Assembly (NCBI GenBank): GCA_963780715.1
Contig: CAWADK010000005.1
Span: 62,001-126,000, forward strand
Reading direction: 5' to 3'
DNA from: JALORV01 sp963780715
GTDB taxonomy: Bacteria > Pseudomonadota > Gammaproteobacteria > Burkholderiales > Burkholderiaceae_F
Length of the DNA stretch: 64,000 nt
Part shown: piece after piece, positions 21,494 to 30,502 of the stretch
How positions within the stretch are numbered: the stretch's first letter is position 1
How the letters are laid out: the number at the start of each line of letters is the position of its first letter
Made by a program: the position numbers and the translations under genes
The notes under the pieces: generated by a model
Database searches by the model: none
What the model saw: only the letters and a program-made list of their open reading frames with translations
Told to the model about the DNA's origin: nothing

Positions 21494-23152
21494 TCAGTGC
21501 CCTCCCCGTCCCTGTGCACGCGCCAGTGCCTCGCGGATTTCCGCCACCTCGGGTGAACGCCAGCGCGCCGCGACGTGCTGGTCTGGCCGCAGCAGATAGG
21601 CGGCGCCGGGGGAGCTGTCATAGCGCTGTTGGATCAGCCCGTCGACATCCTCGAGGACACGGAGGTCGGCGACTTCATCGCCCGCGACCTGCGGCACCAC
21701 CAGCGCCACACTGAGTTCGCTACCGAGCGATCGCCTGACTTCATCCAGCCACCGGGGCGCGACCGGAGCGAACACCAGAAGATCGAACCGCCCCCCCAAC
21801 TGATTCAGCAGCCACGCCGCGCGTCCGTGGACGCGAATCGGCGCGTCGGCGGCAGGGGCGCCGGGCACCATCGCACCGCTGAACACGTCCCGATCGAGCG
21901 TCGACAGCGGGCTCGCGCGGTGCGTCGTGGGAAGCGACAGCCGTCCACTGTTCACGAGCCGTCGCGCAAACGGATAGCGGCGCGACAGGTCCAGGACTGC
22001 ATCGCGGAACACGCGACTGACATTGCTCTTGGGCGTGATGAAGTCGGTCGCACGCGTGGAGTTCAGGATGTTCTCATCCGCGGCCTCGACGCGCTCGCGG
22101 TCATAGCTGTCGAGCAGCGACGCCGGCGACTGTCCGCGCAGCACACGCGCCAGTTTCCAGCACAGGTTGTCGGTGTCCTGGAAGCCGCTGTTGGCGCCGC
22201 GCGCGCCGAACGGAGACACCTGGTGGGCAGCGTCACCGGCGAAGATCACGCGCCCATGCACGAAGCGATCGAGGCGCCGGCACTGGAAGGTATAGACGCT
22301 GACCCACTCCAGCTCGAACGGCCGATCGTCGCCGAGCATCGCCCGGATGCGCGGGGTTACCCGCTCGGGCTTCTTCTCCTCCTCGGGATCGGCATCCCAG
22401 CCGAGCTGGAAGTCGATGCGCCAGACGTCGTCGGCCTGCCGGTGCAGCAGCACCGACTGGCCCGGATGAAACGGCGGATCGAACCAGAACCAGCGCTCGG
22501 TCGGGAACTCGCCCTTCATGTGCACATCGGCGATCAGGAAGCGATCGCGGAAGACCTGTCCTTTCCACTCGAGACCCAGCATGTCGCGCAGCGGGCTGCG
22601 CGCGCCGTCGGCGGCGATGACGTAGTCGGCGGCGATCGTGTAGTGCCCGTCCGGGGTCTCGATGTCGAGCCGGACTCCGGCATCGTCCCGCTCGATGCCC
22701 ACGGCCCGGTTTCGCCAGCGCACGCGGTGCCCGAGCGCACCCAGACGAACGACCAGCGCCTCTTCGAGGTGGTACTGCTGCAGGTTCACGAAGGCCGGTC
22801 GCCGGTGTCCCGGCTCCGGCAGCAGGTCGAAGCGGTAGGCGAGTTCGTCGTGGAAGAAGACCTTGCCGACGCTCCAGCTGACTCCGCGCGCACAGACCGG
22901 CTGGCCGCAGCCGAGCCGGTCGAGAATCTCGAGTGCACGCTTGGCGTAGCAGATCGCGCGCGAGCCAACGCTGACCGTGTTGTTGTCGTCGACGATGATG
23001 AAGTCGATGCCGTGCTGCGCCAGATCGATGGCGGCCGCGAGCCCGATCGGCCCCGCGCCGACGATCGCCACCTGCGTGCGCGCCACCTCGCCCGTCGTGA
23101 TCTCGAGCGGCGTGACGTACGGGTACTCCGGAGGACTGTAGGTCGATGGCAT
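21494..23152 (-). CDS. FAD-dependent aromatic-ring monooxygenase (PHBH/MhpA-like)
   Basis: A 552-residue group A flavoprotein hydroxylase. Motifs are VAIVGAGPIGLAAAIDLAQ (FAD), YVIAADGARSPLR (the DG motif for FAD and NAD(P)H) and GRVIFAGDAAHQVSPFGARG (the GD motif). A C-terminal thioredoxin-like tail is usual for MhpA/PheA-type enzymes. The substrate should be a phenolic or other aromatic compound but cannot be named. It is in a same-strand unit with DUF2783, the MBL-fold gene and the YedE gene. Confidence 0.88.
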   Translation of the reverse strand: MPSTYSPPEYPYVTPLEITTGEVARTQVAIVGAGPIGLAAAIDLAQHGIDFIIVDDNNTVSVGSRAICYAKRALEILDRLGCGQPVCARGVSWSVGKVFFHDELAYRFDLLPEPGHRRPAFVNLQQYHLEEALVVRLGALGHRVRWRNRAVGIERDDAGVRLDIETPDGHYTIAADYVIAADGARSPLRDMLGLEWKGQVFRDRFLIADVHMKGEFPTERWFWFDPPFHPGQSVLLHRQADDVWRIDFQLGWDADPEEEKKPERVTPRIRAMLGDDRPFELEWVSVYTFQCRRLDRFVHGRVIFAGDAAHQVSPFGARGANSGFQDTDNLCWKLARVLRGQSPASLLDSYDRERVEAADENILNSTRATDFITPKSNVSRVFRDAVLDLSRRYPFARRLVNSGRLSLPTTHRASPLSTLDRDVFSGAMVPGAPAADAPIRVHGRAAWLLNQLGGRFDLLVFAPVAPRWLDEVRRSLGSELSVALVVPQVAGDEVADLRVLEDVDGLIQQRYDSSPGAAYLLRPDQHVAARWRSPEVAEIREALARAQGRGGH

Positions 23153-23168
23153 GGCGTAGACGCCTCTC

Positions 23169-23258
23169 GTGTACGCGAGCCTGCGGCTCGCACGTGCACT
23201 CGAGGCGATCAGTTAGTCGCGCGCCCTTCGGGCCGCCGGGCGGGCGCGCGCAGTACAA
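23169..23258 (+). repeat. Two-hairpin intergenic element, copy 2
   Basis: GTGTAC, inner stem GCGAGCC/GGCTCGC with loop TGC, AC, GTGCAC; then hairpin 2, GCGCGCCC/GGGCGCGC around TTCGGGCCGCCGGGC, ending GCAGTACAA. Both flanking genes are on the minus strand, so this copy is antisense to them. It begins 16 nt from the start codon of the FAD monooxygenase. Confidence 0.9.
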
Positions 23259-23313
23259 CCGCGTTGAAAAAGGCGTCGCTCCTCACGCGCAGCGTTCGCA
23301 TGCACGCGGACCG

Positions 23314-24264
23314 TCATCCCTCTAACTCCGCCCACATGTCCTTGTCGCGCTGAGCGGTCCAGATGCGCGGATGCACGTGGCCCGTCGCCTCGTCATAGGC
23401 ACGGCTCACATCGAAGGGCAGGCAGTGATCGAAAATGACCCAGTGACCAAATTGCGGCTTCAGCGCGTCATAGGTCGCTCGGTACACCGACCGGAGGTCC
23501 CGGCCCGCCCGCGCGCCCTCCTTGACCGACTCGAACATCGCCGTCACGAAGGCGCGGGTGCCGTCGAGCCCGGACTTCACCGCCTCCGGCGACTGCAGCG
23601 CGGCGCCGCGTCCCGGCACGAGCTTCTGCGGCTGCAGCGCTGCGATGGCATCGAGCGTTGCGGGCCAGTCCGTGAGATAGGCATCGCCCGTGTAGGGCGT
23701 CGCGTCGTACTCGACCAGGTCACCCGAGAACAGGATCTTCTCCTGCGGCAGCCAGACCACCGTGTCGCCCTTCGTATGGCCGCGACCGAGTTGCAGGATC
23801 TCCACCTGCAGCTTGCCCAGCCATAGCGTCATGCGCCTGTCGAAGACGATCGTGGGCCAGGTCAGCCCCGGGACCGACTCCACGGCGCGAAACAGCCGCG
23901 GGAAGCGCTCGATCTCGCTCTTCATGTCATGTTCGCCGCGCTCGACGATCAGGTCGTAGGTGTCGCGGCTGGCGATGATCTCCTGCGGCTTGTAGCCCGA
24001 TGCCCCGAGCACGCGCACCGCGTGGTAGTGCGTCAGCGTGACGTACCTGATCGGCTTGTCGGTGACGCTGCGGATATGCCGCGTGACCTCCTGCGCCATG
24101 ACCGGCGTGGCCTGTGCATCGATCACCATCACGGCGTCGTCGCCGATGACGATTCCGGTATTCGGATCGCCCTCGGCCGTGTACGCATAGGCATGATCCG
24201 AGAGCCGATCGAAGCTGACCTTCTTTTCCTCGACGTCGGCGTGCGAAGCGAACTTCTTTTCCAC
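23314..24264 (-). CDS. Metallo-beta-lactamase-fold protein with altered metal motif
   Basis: 316 residues with the MBL fold. VIDAQATPVMAQEV is followed by THYHAVRVLG at the first metal site, where canonical HxHxDH has become H79-Y-H81-A-V-R. Later ligands look normal: H163 in GRGHTKGDTVVW and D182 in FSGDLV. The loss of the Asp and His of the second site suggests a mononuclear or non-hydrolytic enzyme. It lies 161 nt upstream of the FAD monooxygenase and downstream of the YedE gene. Function unknown; hydrolysis of a monooxygenase product is one idea. Confidence 0.8.
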   Translation of the reverse strand: MEKKFASHADVEEKKVSFDRLSDHAYAYTAEGDPNTGIVIGDDAVMVIDAQATPVMAQEVTRHIRSVTDKPIRYVTLTHYHAVRVLGASGYKPQEIIASRDTYDLIVERGEHDMKSEIERFPRLFRAVESVPGLTWPTIVFDRRMTLWLGKLQVEILQLGRGHTKGDTVVWLPQEKILFSGDLVEYDATPYTGDAYLTDWPATLDAIAALQPQKLVPGRGAALQSPEAVKSGLDGTRAFVTAMFESVKEGARAGRDLRSVYRATYDALKPQFGHWVIFDHCLPFDVSRAYDEATGHVHPRIWTAQRDKDMWAELEG

Positions 24265-24372
24265 GAGAGCCCTCTGTGTTGTGCCGCAGCGCGCGGCGGA
24301 TCGATGCCAAGCATGGTGCGCTTCGGCGCGCCACGCAAGTCATCGGCGCCGACGCCGGCCGCAATGCGCGCC

Positions 24373-25491
24373 CTAGTCAGCAGTGCGGTCGATCCGCCAC
24401 GCCTGGTAACGAATCCCCGAGATCGCGCCCGCGACGATGCTCACGAGCGCGATGAAGGAACCCGCCGAGAGGGTCGATACGCCCGACAGGCCCTGCCCGA
24501 TCGTGCAACCCACGGCCGTCACGCCGCCAAAGCCCATCAGCGCGGCGCCGACAAGGTGATTCGCGGTGTCCTCGGTGTCGCGAAACCCCTCCCAGCGAAA
24601 GCGGCCCGTCGCGAGCGCGTAAACGGTCGAGCCGAGGAGCATGCCGAGCACGGCCACAATGCCGATCGTCAGTTCCTTGTTCGCGTCGCTCGCGAACATC
24701 AGGTAATCAAGCGTCCATGCCACGGGCGCGACGAACGAGAGCGACTCCATCTGGCGCGAGTTGGTCCGCAGGAAAGCCTGTTCCAGCGTCTGCGGGTGCT
24801 CCTCGACGTAACCGATGTGGCCCGAGACGAACCACACCGCGACGATGATGCCGCCGATCCCGAGGCCGGCGAGCAGGTTGTCGAATGACCAGAAGCTCCG
24901 GTCGCGCAGCGCAAACCAGGCGAGAGCGCCGGCGATCGGCAGCCCGAGTCCGACCTGCCACGCCCGGCGCGCATCCGCGGAGCCCGCCAGCAACGACGGC
25001 AGATCCTGGCGGGTGGCGAGCGTCAGTCCAATATCTTCGAGCACACCCACCCGGAACAGCGCCAGTCCGCCGCGCAGCGTCATGTAGGCAACGACGCCCA
25101 GCACGAGGAGCACGACCACCGACTTGAGGTTGCCCGCACCCGCGCGCGCGAGCGACTTTGAACCGCAGCCCCCCGCCAGCACCATGCCGAAGCCGAACAT
25201 CAGGCCACCGGTCACGTAGGCCAGCGGCGTGAAGCGCGCCGAGGTGTAGAAGCTCCATCGAACGTCGATCAGGCCTGACGCGTCGAGCAACGTCGTTCCG
25301 GCGATGGCCAGGGCAATGGCGAGAAGCCACTGACGCATCCGCGTCCAGTCACCGAAGTTGACGATGTCGGCCACGCCACCCATCGTGCAGAAGTTCGTCC
25401 GCTGCACGATGGCGCCGAAGACAAGTGCCAGCGCGAATGCCGCCCACAGCACGGTCGCTGACAGGGAGGCAAGCTGCGGGTGAGCCGTCAT
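24373..25491 (-). CDS. YeeE/YedE-family (TsuA-like) sulfur-compound transporter
   Basis: A polytopic membrane protein of about 372 residues. Conserved cysteine motifs of the family are FCTMGGVADIVNFGDW, LAGGCGSKSLARAGAGN and VGCTIGQGLSGVSTLS. In TsuA such cysteines relay thiosulfate across the membrane. ATG at 25491 is chosen; GTG at 25500 would add three residues. It shares strand with the MBL, FAD monooxygenase and DUF2783 genes, which hints at a sulfur-containing substrate for the unit. Confidence 0.87.
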   Translation of the reverse strand: MTAHPQLASLSATVLWAAFALALVFGAIVQRTNFCTMGGVADIVNFGDWTRMRQWLLAIALAIAGTTLLDASGLIDVRWSFYTSARFTPLAYVTGGLMFGFGMVLAGGCGSKSLARAGAGNLKSVVVLLVLGVVAYMTLRGGLALFRVGVLEDIGLTLATRQDLPSLLAGSADARRAWQVGLGLPIAGALAWFALRDRSFWSFDNLLAGLGIGGIIVAVWFVSGHIGYVEEHPQTLEQAFLRTNSRQMESLSFVAPVAWTLDYLMFASDANKELTIGIVAVLGMLLGSTVYALATGRFRWEGFRDTEDTANHLVGAALMGFGGVTAVGCTIGQGLSGVSTLSAGSFIALVSIVAGAISGIRYQAWRIDRTAD

Positions 25492-25595
25492 CGCGAACAC
25501 CGCGTAAGGCGGTGGCGTGCTGCTGGGAGGCGCGCGAGTGTAAACCTCGCGCGTGGCGGTGCAGTGCCGCCCGATGCGCGTGGCACAATCGACGA

Positions 25596-26177
25596 GTGCC
25601 TGCCACGCCGCTCCGCATTCTCGGCATCGACCCCGGTCTGAATCGGACCGGCTTCGGCATCGTCGAGATCAGCGGATCGCAGCTGGCTTTTCTGTGCGCT
25701 GGTGTGATCCGTGTTCCGGCCGGCGAGCTGCATGCGCGCCTCGGCGTCATCCTGTCGTCGCTCAGCGACGTGATCCGCGACGCCCGGCCGCAGGTCGCGA
25801 CGATCGAGAAGGTCTTTGCCAGTGTGAATCCGAAGTCGACGCTGCTGCTCGGCCAGGCGCGCGGGGCGGCGATCTGCGCGGCGGTCCAGGCCGGGCTCGC
25901 CGTGCATGAGTACGCGGCGCTGCAGATCAAGCAGGCGGTGGTCGGGTTCGGCCAGGCCGACAAGCGGCAGGTGCAGACCATGGTGCAGCGTCTGCTGGCG
26001 CTCGACGCGCCGCCGCCCACCGATGCGGCCGACGCACTGGCGTGCGCGATATGCCATGCACATTCCAGACGCCTGCAGATCGCTCTGGCGGGGCCGTCGC
26101 CACGGTCGACCGTCCGCCGTTCCGCGGCCGGCAGCCGGCGCGCCTGGACCGCACGACTGGCCGGGAGCGCCAAGTGA
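25596..26177 (+). CDS. ruvC: Holliday junction resolvase RuvC
   Basis: A 193-residue endonuclease. The catalytic acids are seen in ILGIDPG, ATIEKVFA and TDAADALACAICH. The start is GTG at 25596, which puts GIDPG at the usual position. The end overlaps ruvA as GTGA (4 nt). The C-terminus has a basic tail after the last catalytic Asp. Confidence 0.95.
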   Translation: MPATPLRILGIDPGLNRTGFGIVEISGSQLAFLCAGVIRVPAGELHARLGVILSSLSDVIRDARPQVATIEKVFASVNPKSTLLLGQARGAAICAAVQAGLAVHEYAALQIKQAVVGFGQADKRQVQTMVQRLLALDAPPPTDAADALACAICHAHSRRLQIALAGPSPRSTVRRSAAGSRRAWTARLAGSAK

Positions 26178-26752
26178 TCGGCCGCCTGGCCGGCGTGCTG
26201 ATCGACAAGTCCCCGCCAACGGTGGTGGTCGACGTCAACGGCATCGGCTACGAGGTGGACGTGCCGATGAGCACCTTTTATCAGTTGCCGGCGGTCTCGG
26301 AGCGCGTCGCCTTGTTGACGCATTTCGTGGTGCGCGAAGACGCGCAGCAGTTGTACGGCTTCCTCACTGCCGCGGAGCGCGGCGCCTTTCGCGAACTGAT
26401 CAGGATCTCGGGCGTCGGCGCGCGCACCGCGCTGTCCGTGCTCTCGGGCCTGTCGGTCACCGAACTCGCGGAGGCCGTCACGCGGCAGGACGGCGCGCGA
26501 CTCACCCGCATCCCGGGCATCGGCAAGAAGACGGCCGAGCGACTGCTGCTGGAACTGAAGGGGCGGCTGGGCGCGGACCTCGGCGGGGCGGCGTCGACAA
26601 CCGTTGGCGACTCGACCGCCGACGTCGTCCACGCACTGCTGGCGCTCGGCTATAACGAGCGCGAAGCGACGGGCGCCGTGCGCCAGTTGCCCTCCGGCAC
26701 GAGCGTCTCGGACGGCATACGCCTCGCCCTAAAATCACTGGCGAAGGGCTGA
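26174..26752 (+). CDS. ruvA: Holliday junction DNA helicase subunit RuvA
   Basis: 192 residues from GTG at 26174 (VIGRLAGVLIDK). The OB-fold N-terminus is followed by two helix-hairpin-helix motifs, LIRISGVGARTALSVL and LTRIPGIGKKTAERLL, that bind the junction arms. The C-terminal domain III (LLALGYNEREATGAV) contacts RuvB. Coupled to ruvC by the GTGA overlap. Confidence 0.96.
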   Translation: MIGRLAGVLIDKSPPTVVVDVNGIGYEVDVPMSTFYQLPAVSERVALLTHFVVREDAQQLYGFLTAAERGAFRELIRISGVGARTALSVLSGLSVTELAEAVTRQDGARLTRIPGIGKKTAERLLLELKGRLGADLGGAASTTVGDSTADVVHALLALGYNEREATGAVRQLPSGTSVSDGIRLALKSLAKG

Positions 26753-26770
26753 TTGCCCGCGTCGCCTGCC

Positions 26771-27805
26771 ATGACCAACACCGAGCGCATCGTCGCTGCC
26801 AGCCCGTCGTCGCCGAACGAGGAAGCGATCGAGCGCGCATTGCGCCCTTCGACGCTCGCCGAGTACGTCGGCCAGCCCAAGGTCCGGGAACAGCTGGGCA
26901 TCTTCATCGAAGCCGCGCGCAAGCGCGGCGAAGCGCTGGACCACCTGCTGCTGTTCGGCCCGCCGGGCCTCGGCAAGACGACGCTGGCGCACATCGTCGC
27001 GCGTGAGATGGGTGTCAATCTTCGCGTGACCTCGGGACCGGTCCTCGAGCGGCCCGGAGACCTGGCGGCGTTGCTGACGAATCTCGAGAAGAACGATGTG
27101 CTCTTCATCGATGAAATCCATCGGTTGAGCCCGGTCGTCGAGGAAATCCTTTATCCGGCGCTCGAGGATTTCCAGATCGACATCATGATCGGCGAAGGGC
27201 CGGCGGCGCGCTCGATCAAGCTCGACCTCCCACCCTTCACGCTGGTGGGCGCGACCACCCGCGCCGGCATGCTGACCAATCCGCTGCGCGACCGTTTCGG
27301 GATCGTCGCGCGGCTGGAGTTCTACTCGGCCGAGGACCTCACGTCGATCGTCACGCGCTCGGCACGCCTGCTGAGTGCGTCGATCACCGGCGAAGGGGCG
27401 CAGGAGATTGCGCGCCGCTCGCGCGGCACGCCGCGGGTCGCGAACCGCCTGCTGCGCCGAGTCCGGGACTACGCGGAAGTGCGCGCCAGCGGTGACATCG
27501 ACCAGGCCACTGCCGATGCGGCACTCGCGATGCTCGAGGTCGACCGGCTCGGACTCGACCTGATGGACCGCAAACTCCTGATGGCGGTCATCGAGCGCTT
27601 CGCCGGAGGCCCGGTCGGAATCGAGAGCCTGGCCGCGGCCGTTGGCGAAGAGCGCGAGACGCTCGAGGACGTCGTTGAGCCCTATTTGATACAACAGGGC
27701 ATGCTGCAGCGAACCCCGCGCGGCCGCGTGGCGGCGATTGCGGCCTATCGCCACTTCGGTCATGTCGAGCCCGGCGCTGCGGGCAGCGTAGGCGATCTAC
27801 TCTAG
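26771..27805 (+). CDS. ruvB: Holliday junction DNA helicase ATPase RuvB
   Basis: 344 residues. Walker A is GPPGLGKTTLAHI, Walker B is VLFIDEIHRL, sensor 1 is TLVGATTRAG, and the arginine finger lies in NPLRDRFG. The C-terminal winged helix is present. ATG at 26771 (MTNTERIV) gives the standard N-terminus. It is the last gene of ruvCAB; the tonB promoter follows. Confidence 0.97.
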   Translation: MTNTERIVAASPSSPNEEAIERALRPSTLAEYVGQPKVREQLGIFIEAARKRGEALDHLLLFGPPGLGKTTLAHIVAREMGVNLRVTSGPVLERPGDLAALLTNLEKNDVLFIDEIHRLSPVVEEILYPALEDFQIDIMIGEGPAARSIKLDLPPFTLVGATTRAGMLTNPLRDRFGIVARLEFYSAEDLTSIVTRSARLLSASITGEGAQEIARRSRGTPRVANRLLRRVRDYAEVRASGDIDQATADAALAMLEVDRLGLDLMDRKLLMAVIERFAGGPVGIESLAAAVGEERETLEDVVEPYLIQQGMLQRTPRGRVAAIAAYRHFGHVEPGAAGSVGDLL

Positions 27806-27902
27806 GGCGGACGCGGGAAATCGGGTCCGGATCAATGTCGAGCGAGTCGTGCTGCGGCGCGACGTGCAGCCGGGCCCTCCGTTTGCACTAGAATCGCCGG
27901 CT

Positions 27903-27932
27903 TTGCGAAAGCGGCACGGGCGGCATTAGAAT
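27903..27932 (+). promoter_or_regulatory. Predicted sigma-70 promoter of the tonB operon
   Basis: TTGCGA (27903-27908), an 18-nt spacer and TAGAAT (27927-27932) lie about 38 nt before the tonB ATG. A second TAGAAT at 27889-27894 belongs to an imperfect 38-nt duplication of the region. Confidence 0.55.
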
Positions 27933-27969
27933 CGCGGGTTTTTCGCGAAAGCCGCCACGAGGAGGCGAC

Positions 27970-28611
27970 ATGGACTTCGCACAGCAGCAGCGCAATCCGA
28001 CCCGACACCTGATGGGCATCACAGGCGTCGTGCTGCTGCACGTCCTTGTCATCTATGCGCTCGTCAGCGGCCTGGCCCGCACGGTCGTCGAGGTCGTGAA
28101 GGGACCGATCGACGTCAAGGTCATCGAGGAAGTGATCAAGAAGCCTCCTCCGCCGCCCGAGGTCGTTCCACCCCCGCCGAAAGTCGCGGCACCTCCTCCG
28201 CCATTCATCCCGCCGCCGGAAATCAACGTCGCTCCGCCGCCCAATCCCGCGCCGGCGATCTCTGCCGTGACGCAGGAGGCGCCACCGGGACCGCAGGCTC
28301 CGGTGATTCAGAAGCCGGTCGAGGCCGCTCCGCAGCCCGCGGTGCGCAGCGCGCGCGTCGCCTGCCCGAACTATGTCGAGGTGATGTCTTCGATCACCTA
28401 CCCGCGCGAAGCGCTGCGCGAGAACCTGGAAGGCGAAGTCGTCATCGAGTTCACCGTGACGGCCAGCGGCCAGGTCAAGGATCCTGTTATCAAGTCGTCG
28501 ACCAACCGGGTGTTCAATCGGGCGTCGATGGCGGTCGTAGACAGGCTGACCTGCCAGGGACAAGGGCAGGATGTCAGGGTGCAAGCCCCTATCGGTTTTA
28601 AACTTCGTTGA
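27970..28611 (+). CDS. tonB: TonB energy-transducing protein
   Basis: 213 residues. One N-terminal membrane helix contains the expected histidine (GVVLLHVLVIYALVSG). A long Pro-rich periplasmic spacer follows (about residues 58-125). The C-terminal TonB domain includes MSSITYPREALRENLEGEVV, then FTVTASGQV. It carries proton-motive energy from ExbBD to outer-membrane receptors. It starts at ATG 27970 behind GAGGAGG and leads exbB-exbD-exbD-TPR. Confidence 0.94.
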   Translation: MDFAQQQRNPTRHLMGITGVVLLHVLVIYALVSGLARTVVEVVKGPIDVKVIEEVIKKPPPPPEVVPPPPKVAAPPPPFIPPPEINVAPPPNPAPAISAVTQEAPPGPQAPVIQKPVEAAPQPAVRSARVACPNYVEVMSSITYPREALRENLEGEVVIEFTVTASGQVKDPVIKSSTNRVFNRASMAVVDRLTCQGQGQDVRVQAPIGFKLR

Positions 28612-28705
28612 CAGGCGGGGGCGAGGCACACAGGACCATGGCGCTACCGCGCCGCAAGGCCCTCCGTTTTCCGCGACGCCCCATCTTCCACCAGGAGATT
28701 TAGCA

Positions 28706-29578
28706 ATGATCACGTTTTTCCGCCGCCATGCGGCCACCTTGGCGGTCATCCTGACCGTTGCTGGATTCGCGACCCCCGCGGTCGTCGTGGCGCAGGATGC
28801 GCCGAAGGCCGCCGCTGAGGCGCCTGCGGCGGCGCCCGCTGCCCCGGCGGCCGCCGCGCCAGCGCCGGCCCCGATGCCGACCGTCACCAAAGAGACCATC
28901 GAGAATCCTTACGGTCTCGAGGCGCTCTGGCGCCAGGGCGACTTCGTCTCCAAGGGCACGCTGATCATCCTGGTGATCATGTCGATGGGCAGCTGGTACA
29001 TCATCTTCGTGAAGCTCTGGGAGCAGTTCAAGCTGATGCGCGAAGGCCGCGAGATGGCCAAGGCCTTCTGGAAGTCACCCTCGCTGAAGGACGGAGCCAA
29101 GAAGCTCAAGGACGGCAGCGCATTCCGCTTCATCGCCGAAACCGGGCTGGACGCCAATGAGCATCACGAAGGCGCGCTGACCGAGAACATCGACCTCAAC
29201 ACCTGGGTCACGATGTCGGTCCAGCGTGCGGTGGACACGGTTCAGAGCCGCATGCAGGACGGACTCGCGTTCCTGGCGACCGTCGGCTCCACGGCGCCGT
29301 TCGTGGGCCTGTTCGGCACGGTGTGGGGCATCTATCACGCACTGACCGCCATCGGCATCGCCGGCCAGGCGTCGATCGACAAGGTCGCCGGTCCGGTCGG
29401 CGAGGCGCTGATCATGACCGCGATCGGTCTGGCCGTCGCCGTGCCCGCGGTCATGGGCTACAACTGGCTGGTTCGCCGCAACAAGACGGCGATGGAGACG
29501 GTCCGCACGTTTGGCGCCGACCTGCACGCGGTCCTGCTCGGTCGCAAGGTCGAACTCAAGGGCACTCCCGCACGCTAA
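28706..29578 (+). CDS. exbB: ExbB-type proton channel protein (MotA/TolQ/ExbB family)
   Basis: 290 residues. A signal peptide (about 1-29) is followed by an Ala/Pro-rich periplasmic stretch and then three membrane helices: LIILVIMSMGSWYIIFVKLW, FLATVGSTAPFVGLFGTVWG and EALIMTAIGLAVAVPAVMGY. The block TVGSTAPFVGLFGTVWGI is diagnostic. The N-terminal extension is longer than in E. coli ExbB. ATG at 28706 after AGGAG. Confidence 0.93.
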   Translation: MITFFRRHAATLAVILTVAGFATPAVVVAQDAPKAAAEAPAAAPAAPAAAAPAPAPMPTVTKETIENPYGLEALWRQGDFVSKGTLIILVIMSMGSWYIIFVKLWEQFKLMREGREMAKAFWKSPSLKDGAKKLKDGSAFRFIAETGLDANEHHEGALTENIDLNTWVTMSVQRAVDTVQSRMQDGLAFLATVGSTAPFVGLFGTVWGIYHALTAIGIAGQASIDKVAGPVGEALIMTAIGLAVAVPAVMGYNWLVRRNKTAMETVRTFGADLHAVLLGRKVELKGTPAR

Positions 29579-29602
29579 GCGCCGGGGCGAAGGAGGCCAG
29601 CC

Positions 29603-30034
29603 ATGGCAATGAATGTCGGGCCCGCCGAAAGCGGCGAGGACGAAGCCATATCGACCATCAACACCACGCCGCTGGTCGACGTGATGCTGGTGCTGCTGAT
29701 CATCTTCCTGGTCACGATTCCCGTGATCACGCAGTCGATTCCGCTGAAGCTGCCGGAGGAAACCAACGTCCCGCGGCAGACCAAGCCGGAAAACATCGAA
29801 ATCGCGGTCACCAAGGACGGCGACGTCTTCTGGGGCCTGCAGCCGGTGCGCGACAACGACGAGCTGTTGCAGCGGCTGAAGCAGGTGGCGGTACAGCAGC
29901 CGCAGCCGGAGGTGCACATCCGGGGCGATCTCTCGGGCCGCTACGAATTCGTCGGGCGTGTCGTGTTCGCCTGCCAGCGTGCCGGCATCCAGAAGATCGG
30001 ATTTGTGACTGAACCGCCGGCGCGCGGCGGCTGA
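29603..30034 (+). CDS. exbD: ExbD/TolR-family protein 1
   Basis: 143 residues. A single N-terminal helix carries the protonatable aspartate in NTTPLVDVMLVLLIIFLV, followed by a periplasmic domain. It forms the stator with ExbB. The first of two consecutive exbD genes, both opening MAMNVG, which points to a tandem duplication. Confidence 0.93.
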   Translation: MAMNVGPAESGEDEAISTINTTPLVDVMLVLLIIFLVTIPVITQSIPLKLPEETNVPRQTKPENIEIAVTKDGDVFWGLQPVRDNDELLQRLKQVAVQQPQPEVHIRGDLSGRYEFVGRVVFACQRAGIQKIGFVTEPPARGG

Positions 30035-30062
30035 CCGCACCTCGAGCGCAAGGAGTCATGCA

Positions 30063-30494
30063 ATGGCTATGAATGTCGGTTCGGGCGGCGGTTCGCAGGA
30101 CCCGGACGTGATGGTCGAGATCAACACCACGCCGTTGATCGACGTGATGCTGGTGCTGCTCGTGATGCTGATCATCACGATCCCGATCCAGCTGCACTCG
30201 GTCAACCTCAACATGCCGGTGGGCACTCCGCCGCCCATGACCGAGAAGCCGGTGGTCATCACGGTGGACGTCGACTTCGACGGCACGATCTACTGGAACG
30301 GCGACGTGGTGGCTGACCGCGCCGCGCTCGAAGCCCGACTAATTGAGGCGGCAGCGCAGCCGGTGCAGCCCGAGGTTCATCTGCGGCCGAACAAGCTGGC
30401 CGAGTACAAGGATGTCGCGGCCGTCATGGCCTCAGCTCAGCGACTCGGCGTGACCAAGCTCGGGCTCGTAGGCAACGAGCAGTTCGTCCGCTGA
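30063..30494 (+). CDS. exbD2: ExbD/TolR-family protein 2
   Basis: 143 residues and a paralogue of the preceding gene: same length, same opening, and NTTPLIDVMLVLLVMLIITI with the key aspartate. Two-ExbD TonB systems occur in bacteria with many TonB-dependent receptors. The periplasmic halves differ clearly, so the two are likely not interchangeable. Confidence 0.92.
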   Translation: MAMNVGSGGGSQDPDVMVEINTTPLIDVMLVLLVMLIITIPIQLHSVNLNMPVGTPPPMTEKPVVITVDVDFDGTIYWNGDVVADRAALEARLIEAAAQPVQPEVHLRPNKLAEYKDVAAVMASAQRLGVTKLGLVGNEQFVR

Positions 30495-30502
30495 ACGCGT
30501 CG

